Shown piece after piece: positions 49,301 to 61,014 of a stretch of 64,000 nt of DNA. How positions within the stretch are numbered: position 1 is the stretch's first letter; each line of letters starts with the position of its first letter. Below the pieces are notes generated by a model. That model worked only from the letters and a program-made list of their open reading frames with translations. It did no database searches and was not told the origin of the DNA. A program made the position numbers and the translations under genes. Origin of the DNA: Hippasteria phrygiana (lineage: Eukaryota; Echinodermata; Asteroidea; Valvatida; Goniasteridae); assembly GCA_037893225.1 (NCBI GenBank), contig JAZGUH010000411.1:310001-374000 (forward strand), written 5' to 3'.

Positions 49301-51448
49301 TAACTCTAGGAAGCCGCCGATGATTGCAACATGTAGCGCCAGATCTAAGCTATCCATACATGTCAAAATTACTGAATTTGGTTGATATTTCATGCAATTA
49401 TGAATGAGTAAAGCAAGTCCATACCCCAGGGAATTTGACATGCATGGAGCAATAAATAGACGGTAACATGTACACAGATGTTGGCCGGAAAGAAAATAAA
49501 CATTGCGAGGTTTGAATTTTCTCCACAAGTTTTAACTCTAGGAAGCCGCCGATGATTGCAACATGTAGCGCCAGATCTAAGCTATCCATACATGTCAAAA
49601 TTACTGAATTTGGTTGATATTTCATGCAATTATGAATGAGTAAAGCAAGTCCATACCCCAGGGAATTTGACATGCATGGAGCAATAAATAGACGGTAATA
49701 TGTACACAGATGTTGGCCGGAAAGAAAATAAACATTGCGAGGTTTGAATTTTCTCCACAAGTGTTAACTCTAAGAAGCCGCCGATAATTGCAACATGTAG
49801 CGCCAGATCTAAGCTATCCATACATGTCAAAATTACTGAATTTGGTTTATATTTTATGCAATTTTGAATGAGTAAAGCAAGTCATACCCAAGGGAATTTG
49901 ACAGGCATGGAGCAATAAATAGAAGGTAATATGCACACAGATGTTGGCCGGAAAGAAAATAAACATTGCGAGGTTTGAATTTTCTCCACAAGTTTTAACT
50001 CTAAGAAGCCGCCGATAATTGCAACATGTAGCGCCAGATCTAAGCTATCCATACATGTCAAAATTACTGAATTTGGTTGATATTTCATGCAATTATGAAT
50101 GAGTAAAGCAAGTCCATACCCCAGGGAATTTGACAGGCATGGAGCAATAGATTAAAGGTAATCTGCACACAGATGGTGGCCGGGAAGAAAATAAACATTG
50201 CGAGGTTTGAATTTTCTCCACAAGTGTTAACTCTAAGAAGCCGCCGATAATTGCAACATGTAGCGCCAGATCTAAGCTATCCATACATGTCAAAATTACT
50301 GAATTTGGTTTATATTTCATGCAATTATGAATGAGTAAAGCAAGTCCATACCCCAGGGAATTTGACATGCATGGAGCAATAAATAGACGGTAACATGTAC
50401 ACAGATGTTGGCCGGAAAGAAAATAAACATTGCGAGGTTTGAATTTTCTCCACAAGTGTTAACTCTAGGAAGCCGCCGATGATTGCAACATGTAGCGCCA
50501 GATCTAAGCTATCCATACATGTCAAAATTACTGAATTTTGTTGATATTTCATGCAATTATGAATGAGTAAAGCAAGTCCATACCCCAGGGAATTTGACAT
50601 GCATGGAGCAATAAATAGACGGTAACATGTACACAGATGTTGGCCGGAAAGAAAATAAACATTGCGAGGTTTGCATTTTCTCCACAAGTTTTAACTCTAG
50701 GAATCCGCCGATGATTGCAACATGTAGCGCCAGATCTAAGCTATCCATACATGTCAAAATTACTGTATTTGGTTTATATTTCATGCAATTATGAATGAGT
50801 AAAGCAAGTCATACCCAAGGGAATTTGACAGGCATGGAGCAATAAATAGAAGGTAATATGCACACAGATGTTGGCCGGAAAGAAAATAAACATTGCGAGG
50901 TTTGAATTTTCTCCACAAGTTTTAACTCTAAGAAGCCGCCGGTAATTGCAACATGTAGCGCCAGATCTAAGCTATCCATACATGTCAAAATTACTGAATT
51001 TGGTTGATATTTCATGCAATTATGAATGAGTAAAGCAAGTCCATACCCCAGGGAATTTGACATGCATGGAGCAATAAATAGACGGTAACATGTACACAGA
51101 TGTTGGCCGGAAAGAAAATAAACATTGCGAGGTTTGAATTTTCTCCACAAGTTTTAACTCTAGGAAGCCGCCGATGATTGCAACATGTAGCGCCAGATCT
51201 AAGCTATCCATACATGTCAAAATTACTGAATTTGGTTGATATTTCATGCAATTATGAATGAGTAAAGCAAGTCCATACCCCAGGGAATTTGACATGCATG
51301 GAGCAATAAATAGACGGTAATATGTACACAGATGTTGGCCGGAAAGAAAATAAACATTGCGAGGTTTGAATTTTCTCCACAAGTTTTAACTCTAGGAAGC
51401 CGCCGATGATTGCAACATGTAGCGCCAGATCTAAGCTATCCATACATG
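37314..51448. repeat. E-started HOR mosaic, right part
   Basis: E monomers at 38473, 40790, 44498, 46815 and 49132 divide this stretch into units of ten, sixteen, ten, ten and eleven monomers. The first two repeat the 25.1-31.5 kb block at +13,440 bp. The unit at 44,498-46,814 is E, B/C, C, A, B, C, A, B, C, C, without D or F, so it has a different internal order from the other ten-monomer units. Private changes seen here include 'aaatatacgg' near 45,055, 'cataacgagg' near 46,722 and 'aatacatag' near 48,062. Confidence 0.82.
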
Positions 51449-54400
51449 TCAAAATTACTGAATTTTGTTGATATTTCATGCAATTATGAATGAGTAAAGC
51501 AAGTCCATACCCCAGGGAATTTGACATGCATGGAGCAATAAATAGACGGTAATATGTACACAGATGTTGGCCGGAAAGAAAATAAACATTACGAGGTTTG
51601 AATTTTCTCCACAAGTGTTAACTCTAAGAAGCCGCCGATAATTGCAACATGTAGCGCCAGATCTAAGCTATCCATACATGTCAAAATTACTGTATTTGGT
51701 TTATATTTCATGCAATTTTGAATGAGTAAAGCAAGTCATACCCCAGGGAATTTGACAGGCTTGGAGCAATAAATAGAAGGTAATATGCACACAGATGTTG
51801 GCCGGAAAGAAAATAAACATTGCGAGGTTTGAATTTTCACCACAAGTTTTAACTCTAGGAAGCCGCCGATGATTGCAACATGTAGCGCCAGATCTAAGCT
51901 ATCCATACATGTCAAAATTACTGAATTTGGTTGATATTTCATGCAATTATGAATGAGTAAAGCAAGTCCATACCCCAGGGAATTTGACATGCATGGAGCA
52001 ATAAATAGACGGTAACATGTACACAGATGTTGGCCGGAAAGAAAATAAACATTGCGAGGTTTGAATTTTCTCCACAAGTTTTAACTCTAGGAAGCCGCCG
52101 ATGATTGCAACATGTAGCGCCAGATCTAAGCTATCCATACATGTCAAAATTACTGAATTTGGTTGATATTTCATGCAATTATGAATGAGTAAAGCAAGTC
52201 CATACCCCAGGGAATTTGACATGCATGGAGCAATAAATAGACGGTAATATGTACACAGATGTTGGCCGGAAAGAAAATAAACATTGCGAGGTTTGAATTT
52301 TCTCCACAAGTGTTAACTCTAAGAAGCCGCCGATAATTGCAACATGTAGCGCCAGATCTAAGCTATCCATACATGTCAAAATTACTGAATTTGGTTTATA
52401 TTTTATGCAATTTTGAATGAGTAAAGCAAGTCATACCCAAGGGAATTTGACAGGCATGGAGCAATAAATAGAAGGTAATATGCACACAGATGTTGGCCGG
52501 AAAGAAAATAAACATTGCGAGGTTTGAATTTTCTCCACAAGTTTTAACTCTAAGAAGCCGCCGATAATTGCAACATGTAGCGCCAGATCTAAGCTATCCA
52601 TACATGTCAAAATTACTGAATTTGGTTGATATTTCATGCAATTATGAATGAGTAAAGCAAGTCCATACCCCAGGGAATTTGACAGGCATGGAGCAATAGA
52701 TTAAAGGTAATCTGCACACAGATGGTGGCCGGGAAGAAAATAAACATTGCGAGGTTTGAATTTTCTCCACAAGTGTTAACTCTAAGAAGCCGCCGATAAT
52801 TGCAACATGTAGCGCCAGATCTAAGCTATCCATACATGTCAAAATTACTGAATTTGGTTGATATTTCATGCAATTATGAATGAGTAAAGCAAGTCCATAC
52901 CCCAGGGAATTTGACATGCATGGAGCAATAAATAGACGGTAACATGTACACAGATGTTGGCCGGAAAGAAAATAAACATTGCGAGGTTTGAATTTTCTCC
53001 ACAAGTTTTAACTCTAAGAAGCCGCCGATAATTGCAACATGTAGCGCCAGATCTAAGCTATCCATACATGTCAAAATTACTGAATTTGGTTGATATTTCA
53101 TGCAATTATGAATGAGTAAAGCAAGTCCATACCCCAGGGAATTTGACATGCATGGAGCAATAAATAGACGGTAATATGTACACAGATGTTGGCCGGAAAG
53201 AAAATAAACATTGCGAGGTTTGAATTTTCTCCACAAGTGTTAACTCAAAGAAGCCGCCGATAATTGCAACATGTAGCGCCAGATCTAAGCTATCCATACA
53301 TGTCAAAATTACTGTATTTGGTTTATATTTCATGCAATTTTGAATGAGTAAAGCAAGTCATACCCTAGGGAATTTGACAGGCATGGAGCAATAAATAGAA
53401 GGTAATATGCACACAGATGTTGGCCGGAAAGAAAATAAACATTGCGAGGTTTGAATTTTCTCCACAAGTGTTAACTCTAAGAAGCCGCCGATAATTGCAA
53501 CATGTAGCGCCAGATCTAAGCTATCCATACATGTCAAAATTACTGAATTTGGTTTATATTTCATGCAATTATGAATGAGTAAAGCAAGTCCATACCCCAG
53601 GGAATTTGACATGCATGGAGCAATAAATAGACGGTAACATGTACACAGATGTTGGCCGGAAAGAAAATAAACATTGCGAGGTTTGAATTTTCTCCACAAG
53701 TGTTAACTCTAGGAAGCCGCCGATGATTGCAACATGTAGCGCCAGATCTAAGCTATCCATACATGTCAAAATTACTGAATTTTGTTGATATTTCATGCAA
53801 TTATGAATGAGTAAAGCAAGTCCATACCCCAGGGAATTTGACATGCATGGAGCAATAAATAGACGGTAACATGTACACAGATGTTGGCCGGAAAGAAAAT
53901 AAACATTGCGAGGTTTGCATTTTCTCCACAAGTTTTAACTCTAGGAATCCGCCGATGATTGCAACATGTAGCGCCAGATCTAAGCTATCCATACATGTCA
54001 AAATTACTGTATTTGGTTTATATTTCATGCAATTATGAATGAGTAAAGCAAGTCATACCCAAGGGAATTTGACAGGCATGGAGCAATAAATAGAAGGTAA
54101 TATGCACACAGATGTTGGCCGGAAAGAAAATAAACATTGCGAGGTTTGAATTTTCTCCACAAGTTTTAACTCTAAGAAGCCGCCGATAATTGCAACATGT
54201 AGCGCCAGATCTAAGCTATCCATACATGTCAAAATTACTGAATTTGGTTGATATTTCATGCAATTATGAATGAGTAAAGCAAGTCCATACCCCAGGGAAT
54301 TTGACATGCATGGAGCAATAAATAGACGGTAACATGTACACAGATGTTGGCCGGAAAGAAAATAAACATTGCGAGGTTTGAATTTTCTCCACAAGTTTTA

Positions 54401-54924
54401 ACTCTAGGAAGCCGCCGATGATTGCAACATGTAGCGCCAGATCTAAGCTATCCATACATGTCAAAATTACTGAATTTGGTTGATATTTCATGCAATTATG
54501 AATGAGTAAAGCAAGTCCATACCCCAGGGAATTTGACAGGCATGGAGCAATAAATTAAAGGTAATCTGCACACAGATGGTGGCCGGGAAGAAAATAAACA
54601 TTGCGAGGTTTGAATTTTCTCCACAAGTGTTAACTCTAAGAAGCCGCCGATAATTGCAACATGTAGCGCCAGATCTAAGCTATCCATACATGTCAAAATT
54701 ACTGTATTTGGTTTATATTTCATGCAATTTTGAATGAGTAAAGCAAGTCCATACCCCAGGGAATTTGACATGCATGGAGCAATAAATAGACGGTAACATG
54801 TACACAGATGTTGGCCGGAAAGAAAATAAACATTGCGAGGTTTGCATTTTCTCCACAAGTTTTAACTCTAGGAATCCGCCGATGATTGCAACATGTAGCG
54901 CCAGATCTAAGCTATCCATACATG

Positions 54925-55114
54925 TCAAAATTACTGTATTTGGTTTATATTTCATGCAATTATGAATGAGTAAAGCACGTCATACCCTAGGGAATTTGAC
55001 AGGCATGGAGCAATAAATAGAAGGTAATATGCACACAGATGTTGACAAGTGTTAACTCTAAGAAGCCGCCGATAATTGCAACATGTAGCGCCAGATCTAA
55101 GCTATCCATACATG
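54925..55114. repeat. S-type short monomer, 190 bp, copy 1
   Basis: This is an A-like monomer with an internal 41-bp deletion: 'gatgttg' at 55,038-55,044 is joined directly to 'acaagtg' at 55,045. The lost segment corresponds to positions 122-162 of a 232-bp monomer, from 'gccgg' to 'ttctcc'. There is no microhomology at the junction. The deletion removes one of the two AATAAA words and two CpG. A linked change, 'gcacgtc' for 'gcaagtc', marks the lineage. Confidence 0.93.
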
Positions 55115-55809
55115 TCAAAATTACTGAATTTGGTTGATATTTCATGCAATTATGAATGAGTAAAGCAAGTCCATACCCCAGGGAATTTGACATGCATGGA
55201 GCAATAAATAGACGGTAACATGTACACAGATGTTGGCCGGAAAGAAAATAAACATTGCGAGGTTTGAATTTTCTCCACAAGTTTTAACTCTAAGAAGCCG
55301 CCGATAATTGCAACATGTAGCGCCAGATCTAAGCTATCCATACATGTCAAAATTACTGAATTTGGTTGATATTTCATGCAATTATGAATGAGTAAAGCAA
55401 GTCCATACCCCAGGGAATTTGACATGCATGGAGCAATAAATAGACGGTAATATGTACACAGATGTTGGCCGGAAAGAAAATAAACATTGCGAGGTTTGAA
55501 TTTTCTCCACAAGTGTTAACTCAAAGAAGCCGCCGATAATTGCAACATGTAGCGCCAGATCTAAGCTATCCATACATGTCAAAATTACTGTATTTGGTTG
55601 ATATTTCATGCAATTTTGAATGAGTAAAGCAAGTCATACTCTAGGGAATTTGACAGGCATGGAGCAATAAATAGACGGTAACATGTACACAGATGTTGGC
55701 CGGAAAGAAAATAAACATTGCGAGGTTTGCATTTTCTCCACAAGTTTTAACTCTAGGAATCCGCCGATGATTGCAACATGTAGCGCCAGATCTAAGCTAT
55801 CCATACATG

Positions 55810-55999
55810 TCAAAATTACTGTATTTGGTTTATATTTCATGCAATTATGAATGAGTAAAGCACGTCATACCCTAGGGAATTTGACAGGCATGGAGCAATA
55901 AATAGAAGGTAATATGCACACAGATGTTGACAAGTGTTAACTCTAAGAAGCCGCCGATAATTGCAACATGTAGCGCCAGATCTAAGCTATCCATACATG
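55810..55999. repeat. S-type short monomer, 190 bp, copy 2
   Basis: Same deletion, with the junction between 55,929 and 55,930. It lies 885 bp after copy 1; the repeating four-monomer module is S, B, C and an A/F hybrid (190+232+232+231 bp). It carries the 'gcacgtc' mark. Confidence 0.93.
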
Positions 56000-58900
56000 T
56001 CAAAATTACTGAATTTGGTTGATATTTCATGCAATTATGAATGAGTAAAGCAAGTCCATACCCCAGGGAATTTGACATGCATGGAGCAATAAATAGACGG
56101 TAACATGTACACAGATGTTGGCCGGAAAGAAAATAAACATTGCGAGGTTTGAATTTTCTCCACAAGTTTTAACTCTAAGAAGCCGCCGATAATTGCAACA
56201 TGTAGCGCCAGATCTAAGCTATCCATACATGTCAAAATTACTGAATTTTGTTGATATTTCATGCAATTATGAATGAGTAAAGCAAGTCCATACCCCAGGG
56301 AATTTGACATGCATGGAGCAATAAATAGACGGTAATATGTACACAGATGTTGGCCGGAAAGAAAATAAACATTACGAGGTTTGAATTTTCTCCACAAGTG
56401 TTAACTCTAAGAAGCCGCCGATAATTGCAACATGTAGCGCCAGATCTAAGCTATCCATACATGTCAAAATTACTGTATTTGGTTTATATTTCATGCAATT
56501 TTGAATGAGTAAAGCAAGTCATACCCCAGGGAATTTGACAGGCTTGGAGCAATAAATAGAAGGTAATATGCACACAGATGTTGGCCGGAAAGAAAATAAA
56601 CATTGCGAGGTTTGAATTTTCACCACAAGTTTTAACTCTAGGAAGCCGCCGATGATTGCAACATGTAGCGCCAGATCTAAGCTATCCATACATGTCAAAA
56701 TTACTGAATTTGGTTGATATTTCATGCAATTATGAATGAGTAAAGCAAGTCCATACCCCAGGGAATTTGACATGCATGGAGCAATAAATAGACGGTAACA
56801 TGTACACAGATGTTGGCCGGAAAGAAAATAAACATTGCGAGGTTTGAATTTTCTCCACAAGTTTTAACTCTAGGAAGCCGCCGATGATTGCAACATGTAG
56901 CGCCAGATCTAAGCTATCCATACATGTCAAAATTACTGAATTTGGTTGATATTTCATGCAATTATGAATGAGTAAAGCAAGTCCATACCCCAGGGAATTT
57001 GACATGCATGGAGCAATAAATAGACGGTAATATGTACACAGATGTTGGCCGGAAAGAAAATAAACATTGCGAGGTTTGAATTTTCTCCACAAGTGTTAAC
57101 TCTAAGAAGCCGCCGATAATTGCAACATGTAGCGCCAGATCTAAGCTATCCATACATGTCAAAATTACTGAATTTGGTTTATATTTTATGCAATTTTGAA
57201 TGAGTAAAGCAAGTCATACCCAAGGGAATTTGACAGGCATGGAGCAATAAATAGAAGGTAATATGCACACAGATGTTGGCCGGAAAGAAAATAAACATTG
57301 CGAGGTTTGAATTTTCTCCACAAGTTTTAACTCTAAGAAGCCGCCGATAATTGCAACATGTAGCGCCAGATCTAAGCTATCCATACATGTCAAAATTACT
57401 GAATTTGGTTGATATTTCATGCAATTATGAATGAGTAAAGCAAGTCCATACCCCAGGGAATTTGACAGGCATGGAGCAATAGATTAAAGGTAATCTGCAC
57501 ACAGATGGTGGCCGGGAAGAAAATAAACATTGCGAGGTTTGAATTTTCTCCACAAGTGTTAACTCTAAGAAGCCGCCGATAATTGCAACATGTAGCGCCA
57601 GATCTAAGCTATCCATACATGTCAAAATTACTGAATTTGGTTGATATTTCATGCAATTATGAATGAGTAAAGCAAGTCCATACCCCAGGGAATTTGACAT
57701 GCATGGAGCAATAAATAGACGGTAACATGTACACAGATGTTGGCCGGAAAGAAAATAAACATTGCGAGGTTTGAATTTTCTCCACAAGTTTTAACTCTAA
57801 GAAGCCGCCGATAATTGCAACATGTAGCGCCAGATCTAAGCTATCCATACATGTCAAAATTACTGAATTTGGTTGATATTTCATGCAATTATGAATGAGT
57901 AAAGCAAGTCCATACCCCAGGGAATTTGACATGCATGGAGCAATAAATAGACGGTAATATGTACACAGATGTTGGCCGGAAAGAAAATAAACATTGCGAG
58001 GTTTGAATTTTCTCCACAAGTGTTAACTCAAAGAAGCCGCCGATAATTGCAACATGTAGCGCCAGATCTAAGCTATCCATACATGTCAAAATTACTGTAT
58101 TTGGTTTATATTTCATGCAATTTTGAATGAGTAAAGCAAGTCATACCCTAGGGAATTTGACAGGCATGGAGCAATAAATAGAAGGTAATATGCACACAGA
58201 TGTTGGCCGGAAAGAAAATAAACATTGCGAGGTTTGAATTTTCTCCACAAGTGTTAACTCTAAGAAGCCGCCGATAATTGCAACATGTAGCGCCAGATCT
58301 AAGCTATCCATACATGTCAAAATTACTGAATTTGGTTTATATTTCATGCAATTATGAATGAGTAAAGCAAGTCCATACCCCAGGGAATTTGACATGCATG
58401 GAGCAATAAATAGACGGTAACATGTACACAGATGTTGGCCGGAAAGAAAATAAACATTGCGAGGTTTGAATTTTCTCCACAAGTGTTAACTCTAGGAAGC
58501 CGCCGATGATTGCAACATGTAGCGCCAGATCTAAGCTATCCATACATGTCAAAATTACTGAATTTTGTTGATATTTCATGCAATTATGAATGAGTAAAGC
58601 AAGTCCATACCCCAGGGAATTTGACATGCATGGAGCAATAAATAGACGGTAACATGTACACAGATGTTGGCCGGAAAGAAAATAAACATTGCGAGGTTTG
58701 CATTTTCTCCACAAGTTTTAACTCTAGGAATCCGCCGATGATTGCAACATGTAGCGCCAGATCTAAGCTATCCATACATGTCAAAATTACTGTATTTGGT
58801 TTATATTTCATGCAATTATGAATGAGTAAAGCAAGTCATACCCAAGGGAATTTGACAGGCATGGAGCAATAAATAGAAGGTAATATGCACACAGATGTTG

Positions 58901-59707
58901 GCCGGAAAGAAAATAAACATTGCGAGGTTTGAATTTTCTCCACAAGTTTTAACTCTAAGAAGCCGCCGATAATTGCAACATGTAGCGCCAGATCTAAGCT
59001 ATCCATACATGTCAAAATTACTGAATTTGGTTGATATTTCATGCAATTATGAATGAGTAAAGCAAGTCCATACCCCAGGGAATTTGACATGCATGGAGCA
59101 ATAAATAGACGGTAACATGTACACAGATGTTGGCCGGAAAGAAAATAAACATTGCGAGGTTTGAATTTTCTCCACAAGTTTTAACTCTAGGAAGCCGCCG
59201 ATGATTGCAACATGTAGCGCCAGATCTAAGCTATCCATACATGTCAAAATTACTGAATTTGGTTGATATTTCATGCAATTATGAATGAGTAAAGCAAGTC
59301 CATACCCCAGGGAATTTGACAGGCATGGAGCAATAAATTAAAGGTAATCTGCACACAGATGGTGGCCGGGAAGAAAATAAACATTGCGAGGTTTGAATTT
59401 TCTCCACAAGTGTTAACTCTAAGAAGCCGCCGATAATTGCAACATGTAGCGCCAGATCTAAGCTATCCATACATGTCAAAATTACTGTATTTGGTTTATA
59501 TTTCATGCAATTTTGAATGAGTAAAGCAAGTCCATACCCCAGGGAATTTGACATGCATGGAGCAATAAATAGACGGTAACATGTACACAGATGTTGGCCG
59601 GAAAGAAAATAAACATTGCGAGGTTTGCATTTTCTCCACAAGTTTTAACTCTAGGAATCCGCCGATGATTGCAACATGTAGCGCCAGATCTAAGCTATCC
59701 ATACATG

Positions 59708-59897
59708 TCAAAATTACTGTATTTGGTTTATATTTCATGCAATTATGAATGAGTAAAGCACGTCATACCCTAGGGAATTTGACAGGCATGGAGCAATAAA
59801 TAGAAGGTAATATGCACACAGATGTTGACAAGTGTTAACTCTAAGAAGCCGCCGATAATTGCAACATGTAGCGCCAGATCTAAGCTATCCATACATG
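59708..59897. repeat. S-type short monomer, 190 bp, copy 3
   Basis: Same deletion, with the junction between 59,827 and 59,828. It is the counterpart of copy 1 at +4,783 bp, in the second copy of the large tandem duplication. Its left neighbour is the A/F hybrid at 59476, as copy 1 has 54693. Confidence 0.93.
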
Positions 59898-60592
59898 TCA
59901 AAATTACTGAATTTGGTTGATATTTCATGCAATTATGAATGAGTAAAGCAAGTCCATACCCCAGGGAATTTGACATGCATGGAGCAATAAATAGACGGTA
60001 ACATGTACACAGATGTTGGCCGGAAAGAAAATAAACATTGCGAGGTTTGAATTTTCTCCACAAGTTTTAACTCTAAGAAGCCGCCGATAATTGCAACATG
60101 TAGCGCCAGATCTAAGCTATCCATACATGTCAAAATTACTGAATTTGGTTGATATTTCATGCAATTATGAATGAGTAAAGCAAGTCCATACCCCAGGGAA
60201 TTTGACATGCATGGAGCAATAAATAGACGGTAATATGTACACAGATGTTGGCCGGAAAGAAAATAAACATTGCGAGGTTTGAATTTTCTCCACAAGTGTT
60301 AACTCAAAGAAGCCGCCGATAATTGCAACATGTAGCGCCAGATCTAAGCTATCCATACATGTCAAAATTACTGTATTTGGTTGATATTTCATGCAATTTT
60401 GAATGAGTAAAGCAAGTCATACTCTAGGGAATTTGACAGGCATGGAGCAATAAATAGACGGTAACATGTACACAGATGTTGGCCGGAAAGAAAATAAACA
60501 TTGCGAGGTTTGCATTTTCTCCACAAGTTTTAACTCTAGGAATCCGCCGATGATTGCAACATGTAGCGCCAGATCTAAGCTATCCATACATG

Positions 60593-60782
60593 TCAAAATT
60601 ACTGTATTTGGTTTATATTTCATGCAATTATGAATGAGTAAAGCACGTCATACCCTAGGGAATTTGACAGGCATGGAGCAATAAATAGAAGGTAATATGC
60701 ACACAGATGTTGACAAGTGTTAACTCTAAGAAGCCGCCGATAATTGCAACATGTAGCGCCAGATCTAAGCTATCCATACATG
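60593..60782. repeat. S-type short monomer, 190 bp, copy 4
   Basis: Same deletion, with the junction between 60,712 and 60,713. It is the counterpart of copy 2 at +4,783 bp and lies 885 bp after copy 3. Confidence 0.93.
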
Positions 60783-61014
60783 TCAAAATTACTGAATTTG
60801 GTTGATATTTCATGCAATTATGAATGAGTAAAGCAAGTCCATACCCCAGGGAATTTGACATGCATGGAGCAATAAATAGACGGTAACATGTACACAGATG
60901 TTGGCCGGAAAGAAAATAAACATTGCGAGGTTTGAATTTTCTCCACAAGTTTTAACTCTAAGAAGCCGCCGATAATTGCAACATGTAGCGCCAGATCTAA
61001 GCTATCCATACATG

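Larger units (their letters stand above)
51449..56231. repeat. 4,783-bp HOR unit, first copy of a tandem duplication
   Basis: Twenty-one monomers, two of them 190 bp long, recur without a gap at 56,232-61,014. Both copies share the rare variant 'ttcaccac' in their E monomer (51681 and 56464), 'ctcaaagaag' (53071/57854 and 55347/60130), the hybrid monomers 54693/59476 and 55579/60362, and 'gcacgtc' in the short monomers. The match extends from monomer 51449 to the end of monomer 56000, so the unit is duplicated end to end. Confidence 0.9.
56232..61014. repeat. 4,783-bp HOR unit, second copy
   Basis: This repeats 51,449-56,231 monomer by monomer, including both 190-bp monomers (59708 and 60593). 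The monomer after it (61015) reads 'gaatttggttga', whereas the one after the first copy (56232) reads 'gaattttgttga', so a third full copy does not follow. I found no difference between the copies at the marks I checked. Confidence 0.9.

Noticed and set aside
55028..55062. Microhomology-mediated origin of the 41-bp deletion
   Set aside because: The two breakpoints (before 'gccgg' and after 'ttctcc') share no bases at the junction, so a microhomology mechanism is not supported by the sequence.
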